Numbered from the stretch's first letter, positions 51,790-61,365 are shown. The stretch is 64,000 bases of DNA from CAWKGV01 sp963849305 (GCA_963849305.1 CAWKGV010000005.1:186001-250000); one strand, 5' to 3'. Translations and numbers: made by a program. The notes: generated by a model not told the origin, from the letters alone.

Positions 51790-52056
51790 ATGAAGGCTGT
51801 CATTCCGTTGCTGGTTGGTTGTGGCCTGCTCGTTGGCTGCTCAAATCTGACGCCCGGAGAAAATCGGGCTTTGGGCGGAACCGCAGCGGGCGCCACCGGG
51901 GGTGCCGTGATTGGGGCCATAGCGGGCAATGCGGGCCTGGGGACCGCAATCGGCGCGGGTGCCGGGCTCGTCGGCGGCCTGATCTACAACAAGGTGAAGC
52001 AAAACGAGCAGTCATCTTACCAAGAAGGATACACAGCGGGCCAGAATAACCGCTAA
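51790..52056 (+). CDS. Glycine-zipper lipoprotein (YmgG/SlyB-like)
   Basis: 88 residues. MKAVIPLLVGCGLLVGCSNL is a lipoprotein signal with lipobox LVGC. The mature part GGTAAGATGGAVIGAIAGNA followed by GLGTAIGAGAGLVGGLIYNK is a glycine-zipper hairpin that can enter membranes. The tail is polar (YQEGYTAGQNNR). GGGAGGAAACAC gives a strong ribosome-binding site. Such proteins are outer-membrane-associated and often stress-related. Confidence 0.82.
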   Translation: MKAVIPLLVGCGLLVGCSNLTPGENRALGGTAAGATGGAVIGAIAGNAGLGTAIGAGAGLVGGLIYNKVKQNEQSSYQEGYTAGQNNR

Positions 52057-52238
52057 TAGCCGCGTGGACAGATTGCTGCCGAGAAAAAACGGTGATCACG
52101 ACCGGAACCACTCCGATCACGCGCGCTGCGCCGGCTTCAAAATCCATCTTAGCTTGATCACGGATGTGGCGAATGTTGGAACGTGTCATTGCTCTGTTCG
52201 CCGTCGTCAACAGCTCGGCTTCGCCGAGGTCCAGCACC

Positions 52239-53527
52239 ATGAGCCAGTTTAACGCCAGGCCGCGCTCCGATGGCACATGCGAAAGCCGGCCAATCGCCCG
52301 ATTGATGCGAGGCTTTTGCGCGCTAATTGCGGCACTGGGCCTTGTCACCAGCGCGGCCTGCGCGCCGCTGTTTCGCATGCCCCCAGTGCCGCAGTCGCAG
52401 CAAAGCGACATCTCTGTCCTGGGCCTGAACGATGCTTGGTATTGGGGAGACGAGGTAACGCCGCGGATGATAGCGGATGGCCTGGCGTCCTACCGTCGCG
52501 AACGGGATTACGCGACTGCCCACGGCCATCCTGGACCGCTCCCGCCCGCCTATTACCTGGCAATCTCCGGCGGGGGGAAAACGGCGCGTTTGGGGCCGGT
52601 CTCTTGGTCGGGTGGACTGCAATCGGCACACGACCGACCTTCAAGCTCGTAACCGGAATCAGCACCGGCGCACTGATCGCGCCATTCGCCTTTTTAGGCC
52701 CGGCTCATGATGCTGAGCTGAAGCAGATTTATACTAAGATCGGCCCGAAGGACGTTCTTGAGCGACGCTGGATCCTATCCGGACTTCTCGGGGACGCACT
52801 GACCACCAATATGCCCCTCTACCGCACCATCCAGCGCTTCGTGACGCCGGAACTTCTTCAGGAAATTGCACGGCAATACGAGGCGGGGCGCCTGCTACTG
52901 ATTGGCACGACCGATCTCGATGCCGGCCGCCCGGTAATTTGGGACATCGGCCAGATCGCAGCGTCCGGAAAGCCTGGCGCCTTGAACTTGGTTCAAAGGA
53001 TCATGCTGGCATCGGCAGCTATCCCCGTAGCGTTTCCACCCGTGATGATCGATGTGCAGGCCAATGGTAAGCGATATCAGGAGATGAATGTAGACGGCGG
53101 AGCGAGCGCCCAGGTGTTTGTCTATCCGCCCGGGCTGCGACTCGATCAATCTGGCATTACACGCGAGCGCTACCTCTACATCATCCGCAATGCACGGCTC
53201 GACCCGCAATGGGCGGACGTGAGGCGGCGGACGCTTAGCATCGCGGGTCGCGCGACTTCGTCTCTGATCCAGACACAGGGTGTAGGTGACCTCTACCGAA
53301 TTTATAGCGTTTCCCAACGCGACGGTGTCGATTTCAATCTCGCCAATATGCCGGAGAGCTTCAATGTGCCGCTTCGGTATTCATTCGATCCCAAATACAT
53401 GAACGCGCTGTTCGAGGTCGGCTACGACCTGGGAAAGGCGGGTTATCGATGGGCAAAGATTCCGCCTGGCTATGGGGGCACCAACCCGGCCACGCCTCAG
53501 GCCGTGGTCAAAAGTCCCCAAGGATAA
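52239..53527 (+). CDS. Patatin-like phospholipase lipoprotein, one frameshift
   Basis: About 429 residues when one missing G in the G-run at 52572-52577 is restored. N-terminal lipoprotein signal ARLMRGFCALIAALGLVTSA with lipobox ending AAC; ATG 52305 is an alternative start. Patatin motifs: SGGGENGAFGAGLL (oxyanion loop, across the shift), LVTGISTGALIAPFAFLG (GxSxG nucleophile) and VDGGASAQVF (Asp of the dyad). It would hydrolyse acyl esters of lipids at the outer membrane. The frameshift truncates the product as sequenced. Confidence 0.78.
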
Positions 53528-53570
53528 CGGGATGACTGGCTGTCCGAGTAGTTGCTGGGAGATCGAACCA

Positions 53571-54365
53571 TTGATTGACTGGATCGAAGTGAACGGCACC
53601 AGCCTGCGCTACGACCTCACCGGCGACGGCAAGACGACCCTCGTGCTGGTTCACGAAATGGGCGGGACGCTGGAGAGCTGGGACGAAGTGCTGCCCAGCC
53701 TCGCGCGGGGCCGGCGCGTGCTGCGCTACGACATCCGCGGGGCCGGGCTGTCCGAGAAGACGCACGGGCCGCTTTCATTCGATGCCATGGTGGACGATCT
53801 CGCGGCCCTGCTCGACGCGCTCGCCATCGCGGCCAAGGTGGCGCTCGCCGGTTGCGCCGTTGGCGGCGGCATCGTGCTGCATTTCGCCGCCTGCTTCCCC
53901 GATCGCGTGGCAGCGGTCGTCGCGATGGCCCCGGCGACGGGGGTCGCGCCCGACCGCCGCGCCACCACGATCGCGCGGGCCGAGGCGATAGAGCGACACG
54001 GCGCGCGCGGCGTGATCGAGGAGAGCTTCACCGCCTCCTACCCGCCCGAGGTTCGCCACGACCCCGAGCAATACCGCCGGTTCCGCGCCCGCTGGCTGGC
54101 CAACGACCCGGAGAGCTACGGCGCGATCTATCGCATGTTGATCGAAAGCACCGTGACGGAGGAGCTTCCGCGCATCGCCTGCCCGGCGCTGCTGCTCGCC
54201 GGCACGCATGACAAGCTCCGCCCGCCGTCGCTCGTGGAGCCGCTGGCGCGCGGAATGCCGAACGCCCGGTTCCAGGCGTTGGACACCGGGCACTTCATGG
54301 CGGTGCAAACGCCGGCAATCGTGGCGGAGGCGGTTGGAAACTTTCTGCACTCGCTGAAACTTTAG
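53571..54365 (+). CDS. Alpha/beta hydrolase fold protein without the nucleophilic Ser
   Basis: 264 residues from TTG 53571 (GGGAG upstream; ATG 53532 also possible). LVLVHEMGGTLESWDEVLPS is the oxyanion-side HG-like loop and LRYDIRGAGLSEKTHGPLSF the next conserved strand. The nucleophile elbow reads LAGCAVGGGIVLHFAA: in the GxSxG position the third residue is Ala. The Asp (LLAGTHDKLRPP) and His (LDTGHFMAVQTP) of the triad remain. It may act non-hydrolytically. A partial copy of its 5' end lies at 50907-51010. Confidence 0.82.
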   Translation: MIDWIEVNGTSLRYDLTGDGKTTLVLVHEMGGTLESWDEVLPSLARGRRVLRYDIRGAGLSEKTHGPLSFDAMVDDLAALLDALAIAAKVALAGCAVGGGIVLHFAACFPDRVAAVVAMAPATGVAPDRRATTIARAEAIERHGARGVIEESFTASYPPEVRHDPEQYRRFRARWLANDPESYGAIYRMLIESTVTEELPRIACPALLLAGTHDKLRPPSLVEPLARGMPNARFQALDTGHFMAVQTPAIVAEAVGNFLHSLKL

Positions 54366-54394
54366 GATGCGGCGGCGCGTGAATCCTTATTCCC

Positions 54395-54500
54395 GACCTC
54401 TCGTCGTCATGGTCGGCGAAGGCCGACCATCTACGACTTTCTCGCCGGCCTCGAAGCAAGTCGTGGATCCCGGCATTCGCCCAGGCGTCCCGGTTGTCCG
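54395..54500. repeat. Composite palindromic repeat (GTCATGG type)
   Basis: Hairpin ATGGTCGGCGAAGGCCGACCAT followed by a CTACGACTT...AAGTCGTGGATCC arm. Same family as 57430-57515 and 58755-58850, between convergent genes. Confidence 0.6.
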
Positions 54501-54505
54501 CGAGG

Positions 54506-56080
54506 TCAGCCGACCTGTCGCTCGCGACCGGCCCAGTAGGGCGCGCGGAGTTCGCGGCGGAGCACCTTGCCGGTGGGGTTGCGCGGCAGGCTGTCCACGA
54601 AGTCGATCGACTTCGGCAGCTTGTAGCTCGCGATGCGGGCGCGGGCATGGGCGATGATCTCGTCGGCCGAGGCCCCTGCTCCGGGCCGCAGCACCACCAC
54701 AGCCTTGACCGCCTCGCCCCAACGCGCGTCGGGCACGCCGATCACCACCACGTCGGCGACGGCCGGATGACCGAACAACGCGTTCTCCACCTCGGCCGGA
54801 TAGATGTTCTCGGCCCCGCTCACGATCATGTCCTTGATCCGGTCGTAGATGTAGAGGAAGCCGTCCGCGTCGAGATACCCAGCATCCCCGGTCCGGAACC
54901 AGCGACCCGGAAAGAACGCCGCCCGTGTGGCCTCGGGCTTGCCCCAATAGCCTTTGCTCACGCTGTCGTGGCGCAGCACGATCTCGCCCACCTCGCCGGT
55001 CGGCACATCCTCGCCGAGCGGCCCGACAACGCGCAACTCAATGCCAGTATAGGGTCGGCCGCAGGAACGAAGTTTGCCGCGCGCCGGATCGTGCATCGCA
55101 GGCGGGTTGAAGGTGCCGCAGCCGCATGTCTCGGTCAGGCCGTAGAGATGCCAGAGCCCCGCCTGGGGCAGCAGCGCCTTGGCGCGCAGCACCGTATCCT
55201 CCGCGATCGGGGAGGCGCCATACAGCAGTTGCCGCAGCGAGCTGAAATTGGTCTTGGGCGTGTCCGGGTGCTGCACGAGCGCCAGGACCACGGCCGGCAC
55301 GAACAGCGCATAGGTGACCCGATGGCGCGGAACGAGGTCCAGGATGCCGGGGACGGTCACCTCCTCCATCACCACGTTGGTGGCGCCGAACAGCAGCGCT
55401 ATCAGACCGAGATTGGTGCCAGCGACATGATAGAGCGGCATACAGGTCAGGACCACGTCATCCGGGCCGACGCCGCCGACGCCTGTGGCCTGCCAGGTAT
55501 CGAACGCGCTCAGGTAGTTGCGGCTGGATAGCTCGACGCCCTTGGGCAGGCCGGTGGTGCCGGACGTGTAGAGTTGCAGCGCGGTGTCGTCGGCCGACGC
55601 CGGCACCATCGGGTCAGCCTCGCGCTGCGCATCCCGCCAGGCGGCGAAATCGGGCCAGTCGGGGCTCGCGCCGTCGATGGAGATGCGATGCTGAAACGTC
55701 TTGCCCTCCCGCTCGATCTCGGCCGCCATTGGGGCATAGCCGGGACCGACGAACAGGACGTCGACCCCGGCATCAGCGAGGATTACCCCCGCCTCGGGCG
55801 GGGCCAGGCGCCAGTTCACCGGCACCAGCACGACATTGGCCTTGAACGCGCCGAACAGCAGCTCGAAGAAGACGTCGGTGTTCTTGCCCAGATAGCCGAT
55901 CCGGGTCTGCGGTCGTGCCCCAAGCGCGATCAGCCCTTGGGCGACCTGGCTCGCTTGGCGATCCAGCTCGCCGTAAGTGGTGCTGCGCTCGCGGTAGATC
56001 TGCGCGACCACCTCCGGCTGCCCGCGCGCCCGGCGGCGCAGCGCGTCGGCAAGCGTGCCGGCGTCCTGGAAGTTCCCCAT
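54506..56080 (-). CDS. Acyl-CoA synthetase (medium/long-chain or aromatic acid CoA ligase)
   Basis: 524 residues. LQLYTSGTTGLPKGVELSSR is the AMP-binding P-loop, YGLTETCGCGTFNP the A5 motif, WFRTGDAGYLDADGFLYIYD A7, and LPRNPTGKVLRRELR the catalytic Lys motif. The start at 56080 follows the standard N-terminus; a longer frame upstream is spurious. Divergent from an acyl-CoA dehydrogenase gene, so activation and first oxidation of the same acid are likely. The chain type cannot be read from motifs. Confidence 0.88.
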   Translation of the reverse strand: MGNFQDAGTLADALRRRARGQPEVVAQIYRERSTTYGELDRQASQVAQGLIALGARPQTRIGYLGKNTDVFFELLFGAFKANVVLVPVNWRLAPPEAGVILADAGVDVLFVGPGYAPMAAEIEREGKTFQHRISIDGASPDWPDFAAWRDAQREADPMVPASADDTALQLYTSGTTGLPKGVELSSRNYLSAFDTWQATGVGGVGPDDVVLTCMPLYHVAGTNLGLIALLFGATNVVMEEVTVPGILDLVPRHRVTYALFVPAVVLALVQHPDTPKTNFSSLRQLLYGASPIAEDTVLRAKALLPQAGLWHLYGLTETCGCGTFNPPAMHDPARGKLRSCGRPYTGIELRVVGPLGEDVPTGEVGEIVLRHDSVSKGYWGKPEATRAAFFPGRWFRTGDAGYLDADGFLYIYDRIKDMIVSGAENIYPAEVENALFGHPAVADVVVIGVPDARWGEAVKAVVVLRPGAGASADEIIAHARARIASYKLPKSIDFVDSLPRNPTGKVLRRELRAPYWAGRERQVG

Positions 56081-56230
56081 GATTGCCGTCCCTGTATGGG
56101 CTTGTTGCGGCGATTTAGCGGGATCTGGTGGCGAATGAGAAGCGCCCCCGCTGATTGACGCCGGTTCGCCGCGCCCGCAAGCTAGCCGTCGCCGCCGGCG
56201 GGCGCGCGCACGGGATGGGGATTGATCGCG

Positions 56231-57427
56231 ATGGACCTGAACTTCACCGACGATGAACGCGCCTTCCGCGAGGAGGCACGCCGGTTCTTCCGCACCGAAA
56301 TTCCCGAGGCGATCCGCCGCAAGGCCAGCGAGGGCGAGCATCTGACCAAGGACGACATGGTCACCAGCCAACGCATCATGAACGGGCGCGGCTGGGCGAC
56401 GGTCAACTGGCCCGTGGAATGGGGCGGGCAGCCCTGGAGCCCGGTCCAGGTCTATCTCTATCAGGACGAGATGCAGCAAGCCGCCGTGCCGCCGCCGATC
56501 GCCTTCAACGTCACGATGGTCGGCCCGGTGATCGCCCAATTCGGCAACGACGAGCAAAAGCGACGGTTCCTGCCGCGTTGCGCCAATGCTGATGATTTCT
56601 GGTGCCAGGGCTTCTCCGAGCCCGGCTCCGGCTCCGACCTCGCGTCCTTGCGCACGCGCGCCGAGCGCAAGAACGGCAAGTATATCGTCAACGGCCAGAA
56701 GATCTGGACCACGCTCGCGCAATACGCCGACTGGATCTTCTGCCTAGTGCGCACCGACCCGGGCGCCAAGAAGCAGGAGGGCATCTCGTTCATTCTCCTT
56801 GACATGAAGACGCCGGGAATCACCGTCCGCCCGATCGTCACCATCGACGGCGGGCGCGAGGTGAACGAGGTGTTCTTCGACAATGTCGAGGTGCCGGCCG
56901 AGAACCTGGTGGGCCAGGAGAATAAGGGCTGGGACTACGCCAAGTTCCTGCTCGGCAACGAGCGCACCGGCATCGCGCGCGTCGGCGCCTCCAAGGCGAA
57001 GGTGCAGCGCATCAAGGAACTGGCCTCGCTGGAGCGGGTCGGCGACCATCCGCTGATCGAGGAGCCGCGCTTCCGCGAGAAGCTCGCCGCCGTCGAGGTG
57101 GAGCTGAAGGCGCTGGAGATGACGCAGCTTCGCGTCGTATCCGACGAACGCAATCGCGAGAAGGGCCGGCAGAACCCGGCTTCCTCGATCCTCAAGCTAA
57201 AGGGCTCGGTGATCCAGCAGCAGTTGACCGAGCTGATGATGGATGTCGTTGGCCCCTACGTTATGCCGTACCAGCCACCCGAAGAGGGCCAGAACGAGCC
57301 GTTCGTCGGGCCGGACTACGCCGCCGGGGCGGGGCCGAGCTACTTCAATTACCGCAAGACCTCGATCTACGGGGGGTCGAACGAGATCCAACGCAACATC
57401 ATCGCCAAGGCGATACTGGGCCTGTAG
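56231..57427 (+). CDS. Acyl-CoA dehydrogenase, large-subunit type
   Basis: 398 residues. MDLNFTDDERAFREEARRFF; the FAD/substrate motifs FWCQGFSEPGSGSDLASLRT and IVNGQKIWTTLAQYADWIFC; and the C-terminal YRKTSIYGGSNEIQRNIIAK. The pattern is that of dehydrogenases working as pairs (FadE26/FadE27-like), where the partner here would be the gene at 57562. Oxidises an acyl-CoA to the 2-enoyl form with ETF as electron acceptor. Confidence 0.9.
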   Translation: MDLNFTDDERAFREEARRFFRTEIPEAIRRKASEGEHLTKDDMVTSQRIMNGRGWATVNWPVEWGGQPWSPVQVYLYQDEMQQAAVPPPIAFNVTMVGPVIAQFGNDEQKRRFLPRCANADDFWCQGFSEPGSGSDLASLRTRAERKNGKYIVNGQKIWTTLAQYADWIFCLVRTDPGAKKQEGISFILLDMKTPGITVRPIVTIDGGREVNEVFFDNVEVPAENLVGQENKGWDYAKFLLGNERTGIARVGASKAKVQRIKELASLERVGDHPLIEEPRFREKLAAVEVELKALEMTQLRVVSDERNREKGRQNPASSILKLKGSVIQQQLTELMMDVVGPYVMPYQPPEEGQNEPFVGPDYAAGAGPSYFNYRKTSIYGGSNEIQRNIIAKAILGL

Positions 57428-57429
57428 CG

Positions 57430-57515
57430 TCATGCTCGCGCTTGTCGCGAGCATCCACGACTCGCCTTGCTCGCCAGAAGTCGTGGATGGCCGTAACAAG
57501 CACGGCCATGACGAT
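57430..57515. repeat. Composite palindromic repeat (GTCATGC type)
   Basis: Two short hairpins, ATGCTCGCGCTTGTCGCGAGCAT and ATGGCCGTAACAAGCACGGCCAT, joined by complementary CCACGACT and AGTCGTGG arms. The whole can fold into one long structure. It sits between the two acyl-CoA dehydrogenase genes. Confidence 0.65.
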
Positions 57516-57561
57516 GAAGCAGGACGAGACGAAGTTACGAACGACAACACCCGAGGGCCGC

Positions 57562-58717
57562 ATGGATTTCGATCTCAGCGACGACCAACGGCTGCTCAAG
57601 GACAGCGTCGATCGGTTGATCGCCGATCAATACCAGTTCGAGCAGCGCAAGAAGTACATGGCCGAGCCCGATGGCTGGAGCCAGGCGATCTGGTCGCAAT
57701 ACGCCGAACTCGGTCTGCTCGGATTGCCGTTCGCGGAGGAGCTGGGCGGGTTCGGCGGCGGTGCGGTCGAGATGATGATCGTGATGGAGACGTTCGGGCG
57801 CGGCCTCGTGCTCGAACCATTCTTCGCCACGGTCGTGCTCGGCGGCGGGTTGCTCCGCCATGCGGCGAGCGAGGCGCAGCGCGGCGAGCTGGTCCCGCCT
57901 TTGGTCCAGGGCAAGCTCAAGCTTGCGCTTGCCCATGTCGAGCGCCAGTCGCGCTGGAACCTGGCGGACGTCGAGACCAAGGCGCGGCAGGACGGCGGTG
58001 CCTGGGTGCTGGATGGCGCCAAGGGCGTGGTGCTGCATGGCGACTGCGCCGACAAGCTCCTGGTCACGGCCCGGACCTCCGGTGGGCAGCGCGACCGCGA
58101 GGGGATCGGCCTGTTCCTGGTGGACGCTGCCGGCTCAGGGGTCAGCCGGCGCGGCTATCCGACGCAGGACGGGTTGCGCGCGGCCGAGGTGACGCTCTCA
58201 GGCGCGCGCGCCGAGGCGGTGCTGGGTGATCCCGGCGGCGCCCTGGCGGTGCTGGAGCAGGTGGTGGACGAGGCGATTGCGTGCACTTTGCGCCGAGGCG
58301 GTTGGCGTGATGGCCAGTATGCAGGCAGCGACGCTCGAATACCTCAAGACGCGCCAGCAGTTCGGCCGCCCGATCGGCCAGTTCCAGGCGTTGCAGCATC
58401 GCGCCGTGGACATGCTGACCGCATCGGAGCAGGCGCGCAGCATGGCGATGTTCGCGACCGTGATGGCCGGGGAGGCGGACCCGATCGAGCGGCGCCGTGC
58501 CGTGTCCGCGGCCAAGGTGCAGATCGGCCGCTCCGGCCGGCAAGTCGGCCAGGAAGCGATCCAGCTCCACGGCGGCATCGGCATGACGATGGAGTACGTG
58601 GTCGGCCATCATTTCAAGCGCATGACCATGATCGACCAGACATTCGGCGACGCCGACCATCATCTGGCCGAGTTGGCGCGGCTGGGCGGGCTGTTCGGCG
58701 TGCCCAGGGCAGCTTGA
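57562..58717 (+). CDS. Acyl-CoA dehydrogenase, partner subunit, one frameshift
   Basis: 384 residues after correcting one surplus base near 58280 (length 1156 = 3 x 385 + 1). MDFDLSDDQRLLKDSVDRLI, ELGLLGLPFAEELGGFGGGA, then across the shift ALCAEAVGVMASMQAATLEY and LKTRQQFGRPIGQFQALQHR, ending with EAIQLHGGIGMTMEYVVGHH. The RQQFGxPI and QLHGGIGxTxE blocks are the family signature. Probably the second subunit of a heteromeric dehydrogenase with the preceding gene. Truncated as sequenced. Confidence 0.83.
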
Positions 58718-58754
58718 CGGCCCGTTTGGGGGCCTGGCGCGCCTGCTCTCCCAG

Positions 58755-58850
58755 CGTCATGCCCGGGCTCCGACCCGGGCATCCAGCGCAACGTCCGTGC
58801 GGGACGATCCTTGCGTGGATCGCCCGGGTCGAGCCCGGCGATGACGACCC
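58755..58850. repeat. Composite palindromic repeat (GTCATGCCCGGG type)
   Basis: Hairpin ATGCCCGGGCTCCGACCCGGGCAT and a second CGCCCGGGTCGAGCCCGGCG; outer GTCATG and GATGAC are complementary. Lies between convergent genes. This style of repeat is common in alphaproteobacterial intergenic regions. Confidence 0.65.
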
Positions 58851-58889
58851 TAACAAGCCGCTTCTCTGCCTGCCTGAACCGCCTCTGAT

Positions 58890-60383
58890 TCAGACGCCTC
58901 GCGTCACATGCACGGGTGGGATGGCGCCGAACCAGGCGGGCCGAGCGCGCTCGATCTCGGCGGCGAGTTGCAGCAGCAAATCCTCGCCGCCGAAATCACC
59001 ATAGAGCTGCACTCCGATCGGCAGGCCGTCGCTGTCGTGCCCGGCCGGCAGTGAGATCGCGGGCAACCCGGTCTCGTTCGCCGGCATCGTGTACCGCGCA
59101 GCATCCGCGAGGCGCGTGACCCACGGCTCGAACTCCTCGTCGCGCAGCAGCGCGTATGGACCGTTGGCGGCGGGCACCCGGACGGCGATCGCCGGGCACA
59201 GCAGCGCGTCGTAACGCTCCATCAGCGCGCCCCACTGGCGGGTAACGATGTTGTTCGAGTCCATCATCGCGAAGATGTCGGGCACGCGATAGCTCTGCGC
59301 GGCGACGTGGTGCCGCCAGGTCATCGGGTTGAGCTTGTGCTCAAGCTGCTCCACCGTGATTCCCTTGCGGGTGGCGATCTGGGTGAAGGCGAGCCGGCTG
59401 CTGACCCAGCCGGTCATATAGGACCGCCACAGCACCTCCCACTCGCAGATCGCGCGGTCCTCAACCTCTTCGATCCGGTGGCCAAGCGACTCCAGCAACC
59501 GCGCCGTCTCCCGCACCCTTGCTGTCAGCTCGGGATCAACCGGCGTGGCGCGTCCCCATGCTCCGGTGGAGAGCGCGACCGTCAGGCGCGGTGGATCGTA
59601 GGCGATCGCTCCGAGATACGACCCCGCCGGCGCGCCCATCTTTATGAACGAGCCGCCGTTCGGCCCGCGCGTGAGATAGTCGAGCGTCCCGGCGGTGTCG
59701 CGCACACTGCGGCTCACCACGCCTTCCACGCTGACGCGGTTGGCGTATTCGTTGCGCGCGAGCGGCGGGGGCACGCGTCCGCGCGAGGGTTTGAGCCCCA
59801 CCAGACCGCAGAACGCAGCGGGAATGCGGATCGAGCCGCCGCCGTCGGTCGCCATGCTGAGCGGCGTTACGCCCGCCGCGACCGCCGCCGCCGAGCCGCC
59901 CGAGGAACCCCCGGATGTCCGCTCCAGGTTCCACGGATTGCGCGTCGCCCTGATCCCGCCGCGATAATCCGTGACTGTATCGAATGTCAGCCCGAATTCC
60001 GGCGTGGTGGAACGGCCGAGCGGCACCAGGCCAGCGCGGAGATAGTTGGCAATCACCGGGTCGGTGGCGGTCAGCTCGGTGCCGGCCATCAGGGCGGACC
60101 CGGCTTCTTGCCGCCGCCCCTTCAGTCCCGATCCGAGATCCTTGAGGAAGATCGGCACCCCATGCAGCCGGCCGGCTCGCTCGGGCCGATCCGCGTCCGG
60201 GTCGGCGCGCACGTCCTCGAACAACTCGATGATCGCGTCCAGACGCGGATTGACGCGTTGCACCGCTTCCGCGCATTGGGCGACGGCCTCCGCCGGGGTA
60301 AGCTGCCGCGCCCGAATCAGGTCGGCGAGCGCCAGCCCGTCGAGGCGGCTCCATTGCTCCCAGCTCATCGGCAGACCTGCCAT
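58890..60383 (-). CDS. Amidase (amidase-signature family)
   Basis: 497 residues. The Ser-cisSer-Lys hydrolase core is complete: VPIFLKDLGSGLKGRRQEAG (Lys), TSGGSSGGSAAAVAAGVTPL (Gly/Ser-rich signature with cis-Ser) and ATDGGGSIRIPAAFCGLVGL (nucleophile Ser). The family hydrolyses amides from acetamide to aryl amides and GatA-like substrates; with no gatB/gatC nearby, a catabolic role is likely. The start at 60383 has GGAAGGGAGGGAACG upstream. It is divergent from the VOC gene. Confidence 0.9.
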   Translation of the reverse strand: MAGLPMSWEQWSRLDGLALADLIRARQLTPAEAVAQCAEAVQRVNPRLDAIIELFEDVRADPDADRPERAGRLHGVPIFLKDLGSGLKGRRQEAGSALMAGTELTATDPVIANYLRAGLVPLGRSTTPEFGLTFDTVTDYRGGIRATRNPWNLERTSGGSSGGSAAAVAAGVTPLSMATDGGGSIRIPAAFCGLVGLKPSRGRVPPPLARNEYANRVSVEGVVSRSVRDTAGTLDYLTRGPNGGSFIKMGAPAGSYLGAIAYDPPRLTVALSTGAWGRATPVDPELTARVRETARLLESLGHRIEEVEDRAICEWEVLWRSYMTGWVSSRLAFTQIATRKGITVEQLEHKLNPMTWRHHVAAQSYRVPDIFAMMDSNNIVTRQWGALMERYDALLCPAIAVRVPAANGPYALLRDEEFEPWVTRLADAARYTMPANETGLPAISLPAGHDSDGLPIGVQLYGDFGGEDLLLQLAAEIERARPAWFGAIPPVHVTRGV

Positions 60384-60456
60384 CGTTCCCTCCCTTCCGG
60401 TCATGCGGTATCGTGGCGCGGAAAGCGCCCGACCGGCAGAGGGAGGAACCGAGGAC

Positions 60457-61350
60457 ATGAACGACGCCGCCACGCAGCCGCGCTTCGACCGGACTGTCGA
60501 GGATCTGGGCAACATCGTCGAGCTGGGGCACGTGAACGTCACGGTTCCGGACCAGAAATTGGCGACCTTGTTCTACGTCGCCGGCCTAGGGCTGACGCGC
60601 GATCCGTACCTGATGACCTCGATCGAGAACATGTGGATCAATGTCGGCCGGGCGCAGTTCCACCTGCCGACCCGCCCGCCGCAGGTGGTGCGCGGCACGA
60701 CCGGGCTGGTGCTGCCGGATTTGGAGGCGCTGTTGCGCCGCCTGCACAACGCGCAAAAGCATCTCGAGGGCACCAAATTCGGCTTCCGCGAGACCAATGA
60801 CGCCGTGGAGGCCACCTGCCCGTGGGGCAACCGTATCCGCTGCCACGCACCGGACGCGGCCCGCTTCGGGCGCGTCACGCTGGGGATGCCCTATGTCGAG
60901 TGCTACGTGCCGAAAGGCACCTCGTTGCACGGCATCGCGCGCTTCTACCGCGAGATCCTGAGTGCGATCGCAGGCGTGGCCGAGGAAGGAAACGGCGCCC
61001 ATGCCTGGGTGATCCTCGGCGATGGGAACAAGATCATCTTCCGCGAGACCGAGCGCGATCTGCCGCCCTTTGACGGGCACCACATCCAGATCACGCTCGC
61101 CGACTTCTCTGGCCCGCACAAGAAGCTGCTGGAGCGCGGGTTGATCACCGAGGAAAGCGATCAGCACCAGTACCGGTTCACCGATATCGTGGACCTGGAC
61201 ACGAATCAGGTGCTGTTCACCATCGAGCATGAGGTGCGCAGTATGCGCCATCCGCTGTTCGCCCGGCCCTTGGTCAATCGCGACCCGACGCAGACGCCGC
61301 GCACCTATGCCCCGGACCACGATGCCTGGCGCTGGGCGATGCCCGGATGA
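60457..61350 (+). CDS. Two-module VOC-family protein
   Basis: 297 residues. NIVELGHVNVTVPDQKLATL opens the first module with a His ligand. A middle segment follows (VTLGMPYVECYVPKGTSLHG), and a second module reaches FDGHHIQITLADFSGPHKKL with further His. It ends with TNQVLFTIEHEVRSMRHPLF. The architecture is like extradiol dioxygenases and related VOC enzymes of double length, but not all canonical ligands are evident, so no reaction is assigned. GGGAGGAACCGAGGAC precedes the ATG. Confidence 0.75.
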   Translation: MNDAATQPRFDRTVEDLGNIVELGHVNVTVPDQKLATLFYVAGLGLTRDPYLMTSIENMWINVGRAQFHLPTRPPQVVRGTTGLVLPDLEALLRRLHNAQKHLEGTKFGFRETNDAVEATCPWGNRIRCHAPDAARFGRVTLGMPYVECYVPKGTSLHGIARFYREILSAIAGVAEEGNGAHAWVILGDGNKIIFRETERDLPPFDGHHIQITLADFSGPHKKLLERGLITEESDQHQYRFTDIVDLDTNQVLFTIEHEVRSMRHPLFARPLVNRDPTQTPRTYAPDHDAWRWAMPG

Positions 61351-61365
61351 CGTACCGACCGTGAG

